A DNA stretch of 64,000 nucleotides, taken from Mycobacterium decipiens. Its GTDB lineage: Bacteria > Actinomycetota > Actinomycetes > Mycobacteriales > Mycobacteriaceae. Each line of letters opens with the position of its first letter. Position 1 is the stretch's first letter. The translations under genes were made by a program, and so were the position numbers. The notes under the pieces are model-generated. The model was given only the letters and a program-made list of their open reading frames with translations, had not been told where the DNA came from and searched no databases. Below are positions 1 to 11,263 of this stretch, in pieces. The stretch lies in contig NZ_OY970459.1 of assembly GCF_963853665.1 (NCBI RefSeq), positions 310,001 through 374,000 of the forward strand, written 5' to 3'.

Positions 1-1
1 C

Positions 2-706
2 AGCATCGCCACGTTGCTGCGCGGCGGTGGCGTGGTGAACCTCGAGGTGATTCAGAACGAGATCAATGACATCGTGACTGGCCGGGCCGATCAGATCCGG
101 GCCTTCCTTGGCAAGCTCGATACCTTCACCCAAGAGCTCAACAAGCAACGCGACGACATTACCCGCGCCATTGACTCCACCAACCGGCTGCTGACGTATG
201 TTGGCGGCAGGGCGGAGGTCCTGAATCGGGTGCTGACCGATCTGCCCCCGCTGATCAAGCACTTCGCGGACAAGCAGGACCTCTTGATCAACGCGGTTGA
301 TTCAGTGGGACGACTCAGCCAGGCCGCAGGCCAGTATCTGTCGGCCGCGCAGGGCGACCTGCATCAGGATTTGCAGGCGCTGCAGTGCCCGCTGAAGGAA
401 CTCGCTCGAGCGGCGCCGTACCTGGTACAGGCGCTCAAGTTGATCCTCACCCAGCCTTTCGACATCGACGCGGTGCCGAAGTTGGTCCGGGGTGACTACA
501 TGAACCTGTCGCTGACGCTCGATCTGACCTACAGCGCCATCGACAACGGGTTCCTCACCGGAACCGGATTCTCCGGTGCGTTGCGCGCACTTGAGCAGTC
601 CTTCGGCCGCGATCCCGAGACGATGATTCCCGACATCCGCTACACGCCGAACCCCAACGACGCGCCCGGTGGGCCGCTGGTGGAAAGGGGGTCTCGCCAA
701 TGCTGA
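2..706 (+). CDS. lprK: LprK / Mce1E lipoprotein, C-terminal part (5' end outside window)
   Basis: This is the C-terminal 234 residues of the E-type Mce protein of the mce1 operon, a mycolate/fatty-acid importer anchored in the cell envelope. The gene enters the window already in frame, so the lipobox and MCE domain are not visible. What is seen is the long helical region typical of Mce proteins (dense in Q, L, D and N between about residues 20 and 130 of the fragment), followed by a short tail rich in P, N and G. Its stop overlaps the ATG of mce1F by 7 bases, which implies translational coupling. Identity rests on the helical tail and on the unmistakable order of genes that follows (Mce F protein, then four Mce-associated genes). 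Confidence 0.93.
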   Translation, partial: SIATLLRGGGVVNLEVIQNEINDIVTGRADQIRAFLGKLDTFTQELNKQRDDITRAIDSTNRLLTYVGGRAEVLNRVLTDLPPLIKHFADKQDLLINAVDSVGRLSQAAGQYLSAAQGDLHQDLQALQCPLKELARAAPYLVQALKLILTQPFDIDAVPKLVRGDYMNLSLTLDLTYSAIDNGFLTGTGFSGALRALEQSFGRDPETMIPDIRYTPNPNDAPGGPLVERGSRQC

Positions 707-2250
707 CTCGGTTTATCCAACGCCAGTTGATCCTGTTCGCGATCGTGTCCGTGGCAGCGATCGTCATATTGGGCTGGTACTACCTGCGGATTCCAAGTCT
801 GGTGGGCATCGGCCAGTACACCCTGAAGGCCGACCTGCCGGCATCGGGTGGTCTCTATCCGACGGCCAACGTGACCTACCGCGGCATCACTATCGGCCGG
901 GTCACTGCCGTCGAGCCGACACGGCGCGGCGCGCAAGCGACGATGAGCATCGACAGCAACTACAAGATCCCGATCGATGCGTCGGCGAATGTGCACTCGG
1001 TATCAGCGGTCGGTGAGCAGTACATCGATTTGGTGTCCACGGGCAATCCGGGCAAATATTTCTCGTCCGGGCAGACCATCACAAAGGGCACGGTGCCGAG
1101 TGAGATCGGGCCGGCGCTGGACAACTCCAACCGCGGGCTGGCCGCATTGCCCAAGGAGAAAATCGGGTTGCTGCTCGACGAGACCGCGCAAGCGGTCGGC
1201 GGACTAGGTCCGGCGCTGCAGCGCCTGGTCGACTCCACCCAGGCGATCGTCGGTGACTTCAAGACCAACATTCAAGATGTCAACGACATCATCGAACACT
1301 CCGGACCGATTTTGGACAGTCAGGTCAATTCGGGTGATGCGATCGAGCGCTGGGCGCGAAAGCTGAACGTCCTGGCGGCGCAGACTGCGGCACGGGACGA
1401 GAACGTGAGAAGCATCCTGAACCGGGCGGCGCCGACCGCCGATGAACTCAACGCGGTGTTCAGCGATGTGCGGGACTCCCTGCCGCAGACGCTGGCGAAT
1501 CTGGAAGTCGTGCTCGATATGCTCAAGCGCTATCACGCCGGCGTCGAGGAATTGCTGGTGTTTCTACCGCAGGGCGCAGCTATCGCCCAGACGGTGACGT
1601 CGCCGTTCCCGGGCGCGGCTTCGCTGGATCTCGCGCCGACCATCAACCAACCGCCGCCGTGTCTGACCGGCTTCATCCCGCCATCGGAGTGGCGGTCCCC
1701 GGCCGATACCAGTCCCAGACCGTTGCCGACGGGAACGTATTGCAAGATCCCGCATGACGCCCCGGCGCTGCAAGTGCGTGGCGCACGCAACCTGGTCTGC
1801 GTCGACGTTCCTGGCAAGCGCGCGGCAACGCCGAAGGAGTGCCGGAGCACGGAGCCGTATGTTCCGGCGGGCACCAACCCGTGGTACGGCGACCCGAACC
1901 AGCTTCTCACCTGCCCGGCACCGGCGGCACGCTGTGATCAACCGGTGAAACCGGGTTTGGTGATACCGGCGCCGTCGATCAACACCGGCCAGAACCCGGC
2001 GCCCGCAGATCAGGTGCAGGGGAGCCCGCCTCCGGTGAGTGATCCATTGCAACGCCCGGGTTCGGGTACTGTGCAGTGCAACGGCCAGCAGCCCAACCCG
2101 TGCGTCTACACTCCAGCACCGGGCCCGTCGGCGGTCTATAACCCGGCCAGTGGTGAACTGGTGGGGCCGGATGGTGTCAAGTACGCCGTCGAGAACTCGA
2201 GCACAACAGGAGACGACGGATGGAAGGAGATGCTGGCTCCGGCCAGCTGA
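700..2250 (+). CDS. mce1F: Mce-family protein Mce1F
   Basis: 516 residues, the usual size for Mce1F. An N-terminal membrane anchor (about residues 5-26) is followed by the MCE/MlaD domain (about 38-115, with the YRGITIGRV and VGEQYIDL segments), a long helical region to about residue 290, and a Cys- and Pro-rich tail. Mce proteins A-F are thought to form a periplasmic hexameric tunnel that delivers lipids to a YrbE/ABC importer; Mce1 handles mycolic and fatty acids. The start is fixed by the 7-base overlap with lprK. The 3' end overlaps the next gene by 31 bases. Confidence 0.95.
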   Translation: MLTRFIQRQLILFAIVSVAAIVILGWYYLRIPSLVGIGQYTLKADLPASGGLYPTANVTYRGITIGRVTAVEPTRRGAQATMSIDSNYKIPIDASANVHSVSAVGEQYIDLVSTGNPGKYFSSGQTITKGTVPSEIGPALDNSNRGLAALPKEKIGLLLDETAQAVGGLGPALQRLVDSTQAIVGDFKTNIQDVNDIIEHSGPILDSQVNSGDAIERWARKLNVLAAQTAARDENVRSILNRAAPTADELNAVFSDVRDSLPQTLANLEVVLDMLKRYHAGVEELLVFLPQGAAIAQTVTSPFPGAASLDLAPTINQPPPCLTGFIPPSEWRSPADTSPRPLPTGTYCKIPHDAPALQVRGARNLVCVDVPGKRAATPKECRSTEPYVPAGTNPWYGDPNQLLTCPAPAARCDQPVKPGLVIPAPSINTGQNPAPADQVQGSPPPVSDPLQRPGSGTVQCNGQQPNPCVYTPAPGPSAVYNPASGELVGPDGVKYAVENSSTTGDDGWKEMLAPAS

Positions 2251-2945
2251 ATCCCGCCGACGCCGACGAGCCGTCGCCTTCGGAGGTGAAGGCCGCGGAT
2301 TCGTCAGAATCCGGGGCCGGAACCGACCAGACCGGCGCGCAGGTGAAGGCCGCGGATTCCCTGGAATCGCCGGCGCAAACCGCATCGGAGCCCGGCGAAG
2401 ACGCGGACCCGCAACCGGACCCAGAACCGGCCACCGCGCGTGGGCCGTCGCGGCTACGGCGCGGCTGGTTGGTCGGCATCGCCGCGGCGCTGCTCGTCTT
2501 GGCCGGTGGTGTCGGGGCGGGCGGCTATCTTGCGCTGCGTTCTCACCTGGACAGCACGGCCATCGCCCGCGCCAATGTCGCGGCCACGGAGGCCGCGAAG
2601 GATTGCGTCGCGGCAACGCAGGCACCTGACGCAGCGGCAATGGCCGCGAGCATGAAGAAGATCATCGACTGCAGCACTGGTGATTTCGGTGCGCAGGCGT
2701 CGCTGTACACCGGCATGCTGGTCGAGGCATATCAGACGGCCAACGTCCACGTGAAGGTGACGGATATGCGGGCGGCGGTCGAGCGCAACAACAGTGACCG
2801 GTCGGTCGATGTTCTGGTGGCTTTCCGGGTCAACGTGTCCAACACCGATGCGAATGCCCAGGAAGTCGGCTACCGCCTGCGGGTGCGGATGGCACCGGAT
2901 GATGGCCGGTACAAGATTGCCAGACTCGACCAGGTGACCAAGTGA
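2220..2945 (+). CDS. Mce-associated membrane protein (Rv0175 type)
   Basis: 241 residues. An acidic, disordered N-terminal region of about 80 residues precedes one membrane helix (about 83-108, GWLVGIAAALLVLAGG) and an extracytoplasmic domain of the kind found in Mce-associated (Mam) proteins. Mam proteins are thought to stabilise the Mce complex. A short repeated peptide, VKAADS, occurs twice in the acidic region. The chosen ATG lies inside the end of mce1F; a downstream start that shortens the acidic tail is possible. The stop overlaps the next GTG start by 3 bases. Confidence 0.85.
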   Translation: MEGDAGSGQLNPADADEPSPSEVKAADSSESGAGTDQTGAQVKAADSLESPAQTASEPGEDADPQPDPEPATARGPSRLRRGWLVGIAAALLVLAGGVGAGGYLALRSHLDSTAIARANVAATEAAKDCVAATQAPDAAAMAASMKKIIDCSTGDFGAQASLYTGMLVEAYQTANVHVKVTDMRAAVERNNSDRSVDVLVAFRVNVSNTDANAQEVGYRLRVRMAPDDGRYKIARLDQVTK

Positions 2946-3919
2946 CGGTGGTGGCCGAGAAGCCGCATACCACGCTGGGTGTCGACGAAGCATCGCCGAA
3001 TGACTTGGCGCCCTGGCATCTTCGGGCGGGCGCATTCGCCATCGACGTTGCGCCCGGGGTCGCTGTGGTCGCGACGATGGCGTTGACGGCATTGACGGTG
3101 CCGCTGCGCTCCACCTGGTGGTGGTTTTGTGTGTCGGTGGCCGGACTCGCGATCTTGCTGTCGGCGGTCAACCGGTTGCTGCTTCCCACTATCACTGGTT
3201 GGAGTCTCGGCCGTGGGAATGCCGGCATCAGAGTGGTGCGGCGCGACGGCTCCTCCAGCGGGCCGTGGCGGTTGCTGCTCAGAGACCTGGCCCACCTGCT
3301 GGACGTCTTGTCGCTGTTTGTGGGTTGGCTCTGGCCGCTGTGGGACTCGCGGCGGCGCACCTTCGCCGACTTGCTGTTGCGCACCGAGGTGAAGCGCGTC
3401 GAACCGGTCCGGCGTCCTGGCGCGGTACGGCGGCTAACGGCCGCAGTGGCGCTGGTGGCTTCGGGGGCTTGCGTGGCGGGAGCCCTGGTGGGCGCGACGG
3501 TGGTGTACCTGAAGGAGCGAGCGACCGATCAGACTCGGGCACAACTTGCGGTGCAAGGCCCGAAGATCGTGGTCGAGATGCTGAGCTACCGTCCAGAAAC
3601 GGTGCAGCGCGATTTCGAGCACGCCCGGTCGCTGGCCACCGACAGTTACCGCGCGCAGCTGACCATTCAGCAGCAGGCGGTGCAGGAGGCGGGACCACCC
3701 GCCATCAACCAGTACTGGGTTACCGACAGTGCGGTGCTGTCGGCGACAGGGGATCAGGCAACCATGCTGCTGTTCATGCAAGGCGAGCGCGGCGCACCGC
3801 CCAATCAGCGGTACATCACCGCAACCGTGCGTGCGATCTTTCAGAAGTCGGGCGGGCAGTGGCGTGTCGACGATCTCGCGGTCGTGATGAAGCCGAGACA
3901 GCCCAAGGGTGAAAAATGA
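2942..3919 (+). CDS. RDD-family Mce-associated membrane protein (Rv0176 type)
   Basis: 325 residues. The N-terminal half is an RDD domain: the segment LAPWHLRAGAFAIDVAPGV carries the conserved Arg/Asp positions, and several membrane helices follow between about residues 30 and 135. A further helix (about 160-185) leads into a Mam-like extracytoplasmic domain ending in WRVDDLAVV. It sits inside the mce1 operon with 3- to 4-base overlaps on both sides, so it probably works with the Mce1 transporter. The precise role of the RDD domain is unknown. The start is GTG. Confidence 0.88.
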   Translation: MTVVAEKPHTTLGVDEASPNDLAPWHLRAGAFAIDVAPGVAVVATMALTALTVPLRSTWWWFCVSVAGLAILLSAVNRLLLPTITGWSLGRGNAGIRVVRRDGSSSGPWRLLLRDLAHLLDVLSLFVGWLWPLWDSRRRTFADLLLRTEVKRVEPVRRPGAVRRLTAAVALVASGACVAGALVGATVVYLKERATDQTRAQLAVQGPKIVVEMLSYRPETVQRDFEHARSLATDSYRAQLTIQQQAVQEAGPPAINQYWVTDSAVLSATGDQATMLLFMQGERGAPPNQRYITATVRAIFQKSGGQWRVDDLAVVMKPRQPKGEK

Positions 3920-4512
3920 GCCCGCGCCGCAAGTTTGAAACTGGCGAGGGGCCGCTTCTGGTCGCGCTGCCGATCGAACCGCCGCGACGATGGGGCCTGC
4001 CCCCGCGACCGTGGGACCTGCGGGCGCGCCTGTTTCGGTTGCCGGCGGCGCTGATCGCTGCCGCGGTGGTGTCGACGGCCGCGATCTCATCTTGCGTGTT
4101 CATGCTGATCACCCACGAATCACACCAACGCGCAGCGCGGCAGGACACCGCGATGCTCAGCGACGTCCGATCGTTCATGGCCATGTTCACCTCACCGGAT
4201 CCGTTCCACGCCAACGAATATGCCGAACGGGTGCTGGCTCACGCCACGGGCCAGTTCGCGCAGCAGTACCGGGACAGGCACAACGAGATTCTCATGCAGA
4301 TCTCGGGCGTCGAGCCGACCACCGGCACGGTTCTGGACGCGGGTGTGGAGAGGTGGAACGACGATGGCAGCGCCAACGTGCTGGTGGTCACCGAGATCAC
4401 CTCGAAGTCCCCGGACGGCAAGCGGGTGGTGGGAAGCGCGAACCGTTGGGTGATAACGGCCAAGCAGGAAGGTAACGAGTGGAAGATCAGCAATCTGCTT
4501 CCGGTGATCTGA
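3916..4512 (+). CDS. Mce-associated membrane protein (Rv0177 type)
   Basis: 198 residues with a cytoplasmic N-terminus, a single membrane helix at about 40-63 and an extracytoplasmic Mam-type domain closing with a WVITAKQEGNEWKISNLLPV segment. The domain architecture matches the neighbouring Mam proteins and the paralogues Rv0199 and Rv0200 further along this window. ATG overlaps the preceding TGA by 4 bases (ATGA), and the 3' end overlaps the following GTG start by 34 bases, consistent with a single mce1 transcript. Confidence 0.87.
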   Translation: MSPRRKFETGEGPLLVALPIEPPRRWGLPPRPWDLRARLFRLPAALIAAAVVSTAAISSCVFMLITHESHQRAARQDTAMLSDVRSFMAMFTSPDPFHANEYAERVLAHATGQFAQQYRDRHNEILMQISGVEPTTGTVLDAGVERWNDDGSANVLVVTEITSKSPDGKRVVGSANRWVITAKQEGNEWKISNLLPVI

Positions 4513-5228
4513 CCCAACAGACTCCCGCCGAGTCAGAGTCCGGCACCGAAACGGCCGCAGGAACGGATGCAACCGAAGCCGAGGGCGACCTGGACGAGGT
4601 CGACGCGGAGGGGCAGCGGGACGCAGGCGATGCGGCAGTGTCGGCCAGCGAGGCCGACGCCGCTGGATCCGAGACGACCGCGGGCGAGGACGGTGGTGCA
4701 CCGGTCAGACGATCGCGCGGCAGGTGGCTAGCCGTCGCGGTCGGCGTGGCCGCGGCGCTATTCGTGGCCTCCGGCGCCTTCGCCGGTGCGACGGTGCAGC
4801 CCTACCTATCCGACCGCGCCGCGGTGGCCACCAAGCTCACGGTCGCACGGACCGCGGCGAACGCGATTACGACGCTATGGACCTACACGCCGGAAAACAT
4901 GGACACCCTGGCCGATAGGGCCGCGAACTACCTCACCGGCGACTTCGCGGCGCAGTACCGCAAATTTGTCGATCAGATTGCGGCGCCCAACAAACAGGCC
5001 AAGATAACCAACAACACCGAAGTCACTGGGGCGGCTGTGGAATCGCTGAACAGCCGGGATGCCGTCGCCATCGTCTACACCAATACCACCACCACCAGCC
5101 CGGTGACCAAGAACATCCCGGCATTGAAGTATCTGTCCTACCGGCTGTTCATGAAACGCTATGGCGGGCGTTGGCTGGTGACCAGGATGACCACCATCAC
5201 CTCGCTAGATTTGACGCCGCACCTGTAG
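4479..5228 (+). CDS. Mce-associated membrane protein (Rv0178 type), last gene of the mce1 operon
   Basis: 249 residues. A very acidic, Glu/Asp/Ala-rich N-terminal 75 residues precedes a membrane helix (about 82-105) and a Mam-type extracytoplasmic domain that ends RWLVTRMTTITSLDL. The GTG start lies 34 bases inside the preceding gene. The gene converges on lprO with a 17-base gap, so the mce1 transcript ends here; no obvious terminator hairpin was found in the gap. Confidence 0.87.
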   Translation: MEDQQSASGDLTQQTPAESESGTETAAGTDATEAEGDLDEVDAEGQRDAGDAAVSASEADAAGSETTAGEDGGAPVRRSRGRWLAVAVGVAAALFVASGAFAGATVQPYLSDRAAVATKLTVARTAANAITTLWTYTPENMDTLADRAANYLTGDFAAQYRKFVDQIAAPNKQAKITNNTEVTGAAVESLNSRDAVAIVYTNTTTTSPVTKNIPALKYLSYRLFMKRYGGRWLVTRMTTITSLDLTPHL

Positions 5229-5245
5229 CACGACCAGGCGCATGG

Positions 5246-6355
5246 CTAGTTGAATGCCAGCCAGCTGGGCAACGCCCGCTCATGCGAGTCGCAGAGCACC
5301 TGACGGGTGTCACACGATCCTCTCGGCGATCCTGCGCCGGCCCACATGCCTCCGGTGTCGCGGCGCAGCACGATCGCGGACGACCCACCGCCGTCGAGCA
5401 GGATCGCTGTATCGCTACCCAGGCCGCGGAACAGGTCTTGGATGTTGTCCGGTGTGTAGTTGCCGCCCTGGAATATGTACATCTCGTCCTTCTGCTTCGC
5501 GTAGGCGAGAGCCGTTCGCGCCGCGCTGGGACCGCCGTCGTGGAGCTGGCCGGTATTGCCGGGCGACAGCAGTCCGATTCCGGCCACGGCGACGAACCGC
5601 GCGTTCTTGTTGAGCAAGTCCTGGATCACCGGAGTGGCGACGTCGTAGTCCTCTCTGTTCTTGGGCCGCAAGACATACGGTGCGCCACCGACAGGAAGGA
5701 TCATCGTCGTCAGCGAGGTCCAGAGCTCGTTTCCGCCGGAGAGACCCTGCTTTCCGGCGTAGGCGACGGTTCCGGTGACCGTCTGGTTGGCACGGCCCTG
5801 CCCATGGGTGTTGTCTACGTAGGCGCCTAGCGGTGAGCTGCAGCCGGTCGACCGCCAGCTGCCGCCCTTTTGTCCGCGCACGTCGAAGAAGTTGGCGTTG
5901 ACCGCGATGGTCGGCCGCCCCATGCGCTGCCACGCGTGCAGCGGCGGGTAGATCTCCGATGCTTGCAACAACCCCTCACCGGTGCGGGCACCCGGGTTAT
6001 TCTCGCAACGCGCCTGGTCTCCGGTGTGGGTGTCTACCAGTAGGTGTGGTGAAAGTCGTTGCGACGCATTCTTGATGATCATCAGATGGCCGCCGTTGTT
6101 CATCTCATACCAGTGACCGCCGCCGTTGAGCAGCGGCATGGGATGACCGCCGCCGAAGTTGTACACCAGGTATGAGCCTTTGGTGGTGGCGATCGCCTGG
6201 GCGAGCATCTCGCGCCCGTCCGCGGCGCGCGCAACCGGCTGTCCCGTGGTGCTGGCGAGCGTGGCGCACACGGCCAAGGCGGCGCAGCCAGCCGCAAGTC
6301 GGCGCAGCCTGGCGGTCGGTGTCAGCACGGTAGCCCTCTCGGCCCGAATCCACAT
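5246..6355 (-). CDS. lprO: LprO-type secreted phosphodiester glycosidase-like protein (Rv0179c)
   Basis: 369 residues, the same length as LprO. An N-terminal signal sequence ends near AARAADG. The Cys in LAAGCAAL could be a lipobox, but the -3 residue is Ala rather than Leu, so lipidation is doubtful. The C-terminal two thirds matches the NAGPA/phosphodiester glycosidase fold: NANFFDVRG, IGLLSPGN and the ILLDGGGSS signature, with four conserved Cys that may form disulfides. Substrate unknown. The ATG at 6355 is the database-style start. A GTG nine codons downstream (6328) has a better GAGAGGG ribosome site and leaves a cleaner signal peptide. It is probably the last gene of the sigG unit, 79 bases after the preceding gene. 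Confidence 0.85.
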   Translation of the reverse strand: MWIRAERATVLTPTARLRRLAAGCAALAVCATLASTTGQPVARAADGREMLAQAIATTKGSYLVYNFGGGHPMPLLNGGGHWYEMNNGGHLMIIKNASQRLSPHLLVDTHTGDQARCENNPGARTGEGLLQASEIYPPLHAWQRMGRPTIAVNANFFDVRGQKGGSWRSTGCSSPLGAYVDNTHGQGRANQTVTGTVAYAGKQGLSGGNELWTSLTTMILPVGGAPYVLRPKNREDYDVATPVIQDLLNKNARFVAVAGIGLLSPGNTGQLHDGGPSAARTALAYAKQKDEMYIFQGGNYTPDNIQDLFRGLGSDTAILLDGGGSSAIVLRRDTGGMWAGAGSPRGSCDTRQVLCDSHERALPSWLAFN

Positions 6356-6434
6356 GCAACTACCACAGCATTAGTCACACTGGCCACACTGTCAACTTAA
6401 GTAACAGCGGCGTGACGGTTCGGCCGCATTCGAA

Positions 6435-7793
6435 TTACGTTTGTTCGCTTGAACTTTCGCGCGCACTTTCCCGTGCTTGGTACTGCGCTTGGTGTTCTGC
6501 CGCGATCGCCATCTCGACCGCCCCCGGAATTCGGTGGAAGCCCTTGCGGTCATACATGTGCGTGATGAGCCCACCCAGCAGCAGCCCGATGATCAGCCCG
6601 ATCGAGGTCATCGTCAACGCCTGGGACAGGCCGGCTTCCGCGCTTCCGTTTAGATACAGCAGCGACCGCACACCCAGGAACACCTGGTGCATCGGCTCGA
6701 ACTCGGCCAGCCAGCGGAAGAGCGGTGGGACGGCTTCCAGCGGGACGGTGGCCCCCGCCGACGGCAACCCGAGGATGACGAAGATCAACATGCTGACCAG
6801 CAGGCCCATCGTGCCTAGTACCGCGATCAGGGAGCTGGACGTGACGCCGACCGCAATGATCGCGAACACCCCGTAGAGCCATACTTCCCAGCCGAGCGGA
6901 ATGGGCATGCCGAGACCGTGGGCTATCCCCATATAGACACCGGAGGTGAGCAGCGCCAAAACCACCATCACCGCCCACTTGACCAACAGCGTGCGGAAGC
7001 GCGAGATGTTGACCTGCTCGGCGAAGCGATAGACGGGACCGAACTCGGCTGGTACATAGCCGAGCATGGAGTCCACCAGGGTGCTGACCACGATGCTGCC
7101 GGTAAATCCGGCCAGCAGCAGCAAGAGTGCGTAGTAGAAAGCCGAAAGCCCGTTGCCGGTACCGTTGGGCAGTGGGTTGTAGACGTTTGCCTTGACATCG
7201 ATGGGACTGGCCAGCCCCGACGCCGATGCCCCAGCTAGCGGCGCTCCGCCGGTCTGGGCTGCTACTTCCGCGCTAAGTCGTTCGCCGACTTTGCCATTGA
7301 CCACGGCCAGTGCCTGGGTCAGCGTTTGGCCGGCGATGCTGGATCCCAGCGTGCCCGCCCGCGGGTTGGTTGAAATCGTTATCGTGGGCCGGTCCGCGCG
7401 GGTAGGCGTCACCGCACTCGCCCCGAAATCGCGCAGCTGCGACGAAAAGGTGGGTGGTATCAGCGCCGAGCCATACACCTGAGCCGTGTTGAGGAGCCGC
7501 TTGGCCGCGTCGGGCGAAACCACTCGGACGTCGAATTTGTTCTTGTCCAAGCCGGCAACCAGACCGTCGACGATCTGCTTACCCGCGGGTCCGGCATCCT
7601 CGTTCACCACCGCGATAGGGAAATGCCGCAAGTTGGTCGTGGGATTCAAGATGCCGCCCAGATACAGCCCAGCCAACGCCGACATCAGCGCCAACGTGAT
7701 GGCGATCGGCGCAACCCAGAACCGCACCGTCCGAATAGCTTTGATACTCCGCCGAGGGTTCGGCGCCGCGTGCCGCGGCTGCAACTGAGACAT
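6435..7793 (-). CDS. YhgE/ABC-2-type multi-pass membrane protein (Rv0180c)
   Basis: 452 residues. The topology is an N-terminal helix (about 26-50), a large extracytoplasmic domain of about 160 residues opening with FPIAVVNEDAGPAGK, and five to six C-terminal helices, as in YhgE/Pip and ABC-2 permease-like proteins. The VVNEDAG segment is characteristic of that family. No ATPase is encoded nearby, so it may act as a passive scaffold or pair with an ATPase elsewhere. It follows the pirin gene by 26 bases on the same strand and is probably cotranscribed with sigG. Confidence 0.85.
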   Translation of the reverse strand: MSQLQPRHAAPNPRRSIKAIRTVRFWVAPIAITLALMSALAGLYLGGILNPTTNLRHFPIAVVNEDAGPAGKQIVDGLVAGLDKNKFDVRVVSPDAAKRLLNTAQVYGSALIPPTFSSQLRDFGASAVTPTRADRPTITISTNPRAGTLGSSIAGQTLTQALAVVNGKVGERLSAEVAAQTGGAPLAGASASGLASPIDVKANVYNPLPNGTGNGLSAFYYALLLLLAGFTGSIVVSTLVDSMLGYVPAEFGPVYRFAEQVNISRFRTLLVKWAVMVVLALLTSGVYMGIAHGLGMPIPLGWEVWLYGVFAIIAVGVTSSSLIAVLGTMGLLVSMLIFVILGLPSAGATVPLEAVPPLFRWLAEFEPMHQVFLGVRSLLYLNGSAEAGLSQALTMTSIGLIIGLLLGGLITHMYDRKGFHRIPGAVEMAIAAEHQAQYQARESARESSSEQT

Positions 7794-7819
7794 GCGGGCT
7801 CCTGTCTGTCCTGGCCACT

Positions 7820-8554
7820 CTATGTTGCCGGACCGCCCAGCTTCGCATGCATCTCCCAGATCAGCACTTCCGCGGGGTCGTGCGCGGTTATCCGCCGCGC
7901 GTCGGCGTCGGTGAACCGCACGGCGTCCCCTTCGGTGAGGTCGCCCACACCTTCCACGGTGAGCCGGCCGCGCGCGACGAACAGGTGCAGGACGGGCGCC
8001 GCGGGCATGGCGACCGTAGCGCCGGCTCGCAGCCGTGCGCCGTGCAACGCGGCACTGCGGTTGTGCAGCGTGATCGCCGCGTCCTGCCCGGGTATTCCCG
8101 ACGCGATGGCCACCAGTCCGTCGCTCAACAGTTCGTTATCAATCTGCTGCTGTTGGTAGCTCGGGGTGGTCGCCGTTTCATCGGGTAGTACCCACATCTG
8201 TACGAAATGCACGGGCTCCGTAGCAGAATCATTCATCTCCGAATGCAGGATTCCGCTACCGGCCGACATGCGTTGGGCCAGGCCTGGATAGATCACACCG
8301 CGATTGCCAGCGGAATCCTGGTGTCTTAGTCCACCCCGCAACACCCAGGTCACAATCTCCATGTCGCGGTGTGGGTGCGTGTCGAAGCCGCCTCCGGGGG
8401 CAACGATGTCGTCGTTGTTCGCCAGCAGCAGTCCGTGGTGGGTGTTATCCGGATCGTAGTGATCGCCGAACGAGAACGAGTGCCTGGATTTTAGCCAGGT
8501 TGTCGAGGTGACGGCCCGGTCCGCCGCCCACCTGATCTCTGCGGTGGCGGGCAT
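7820..8554 (-). CDS. Pirin-family cupin protein (Rv0181c)
   Basis: 244 residues, two cupin domains. The metal-binding signature is clear in the N-terminal domain: HHGLLLANNDDIVAPG, then FDTHPHRDMEIVTWVLRG, and HSEMN, giving the usual three His and one Glu ligands. Pirins are Fe-binding; some have quercetinase activity and others modulate transcription. The ATG at 8554 was chosen because it gives the family length and lies 5 bases after the sigG stop. The longer reading frame upstream is sigG coding sequence in another frame. Its place in the sigG unit suggests a stress-linked role (inference). Confidence 0.92.
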   Translation of the reverse strand: MPATAEIRWAADRAVTSTTWLKSRHSFSFGDHYDPDNTHHGLLLANNDDIVAPGGGFDTHPHRDMEIVTWVLRGGLRHQDSAGNRGVIYPGLAQRMSAGSGILHSEMNDSATEPVHFVQMWVLPDETATTPSYQQQQIDNELLSDGLVAIASGIPGQDAAITLHNRSAALHGARLRAGATVAMPAAPVLHLFVARGRLTVEGVGDLTEGDAVRFTDADARRITAHDPAEVLIWEMHAKLGGPAT

Positions 8555-8559
8555 GGCGT

Positions 8560-10457
<1,898 letters not shown>

Positions 10458-10513
10458 CGGCGGGTAGCGCGGCAGTGGCCGGAATTGTCGTTCCGCTACC
10501 GTAGGTTGGCGCT

Positions 10514-11263
10514 ATGACCGACGATAAAATGCTGTCGCGCATCGCGGCACTGCTGCGGCAGGCCGAAGGCACCGACAACCAGCACGAGTCGGACGCGTTC
10601 CTGGCCGCCGCCCAGCGGTTGGCGACGGCCGCGTCCATCGACTTGGCGGTGGCCAGGTCCCATGCGGCAACCCGCTCGCCCGCCCAGGCCCCCACCCAGC
10701 GCACGATCACCATCGGACCGGCCGGTGCCCGGGGGCTGCGGACCTATGTGCAGCTCTTCGTGCTCATCGCTGCGGCCAACGACGTGCGCTGTGACGTCGC
10801 AACGAACTCGACGTTCGTCTACGCATACGGTTTTGTCGAGGACATCGACGCGAGTCACGCCCTGTATGCCAGCCTGGTTGTCCAGATGGTCCGGGCGTCC
10901 GACGCCTACCTTGCCTCGGGGGTGCACCGACCCACGCCGACGATCACCGCCAGGATCAACTTCCAACTGGCGTTCGGAGGTCGGGTGGGTCAGCGCCTGG
11001 CCGAGGCCCGCGAGCAGACCAGGCAGGAAGTGGCCAAGGACCGCGATCGCGCACCTGGCACCGCAATTGCCCTGCGGGACAAGGAGGTCGAACTGCACGA
11101 CTACTATCGCCGCGCGTCGAAAGCGCGCGGCAGCTGGCGAGCCAGCAGGGCAACGGCCGGGTATTCGTCGGCGGCGCGGCGGGCGGGTGATCGGGCGGGC
11201 CGGCAGGCACGGCTCGGGACGAGCCCCGAGCTGCCCGGTGCGCGGACCGCGTTGGGCCGGTGA
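10514..11263 (+). CDS. DUF2786 protein (Rv0184 type)
   Basis: 249 residues. The N-terminal ~45 residues (MLSRIAALLRQAEGT to ESDAFLAAAQRLA) form the DUF2786 helix pair; the rest is a conserved domain of unknown function with a basic C-terminal tail rich in Arg and Ser. No signal peptide or membrane helix. The GTG of the next gene overlaps the stop by 4 bases (GTGA), so this protein and the small metalloprotein downstream are made together and may act together. Function unknown. Confidence 0.85.
   Translation: MTDDKMLSRIAALLRQAEGTDNQHESDAFLAAAQRLATAASIDLAVARSHAATRSPAQAPTQRTITIGPAGARGLRTYVQLFVLIAAANDVRCDVATNSTFVYAYGFVEDIDASHALYASLVVQMVRASDAYLASGVHRPTPTITARINFQLAFGGRVGQRLAEAREQTRQEVAKDRDRAPGTAIALRDKEVELHDYYRRASKARGSWRASRATAGYSSAARRAGDRAGRQARLGTSPELPGARTALGR

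Noticed and set aside
1564..2640. 358-codon minus-strand frame over the end of mce1F
   Set aside because: Overlaps two well-supported mce1 genes; Arg/Pro-rich shadow.
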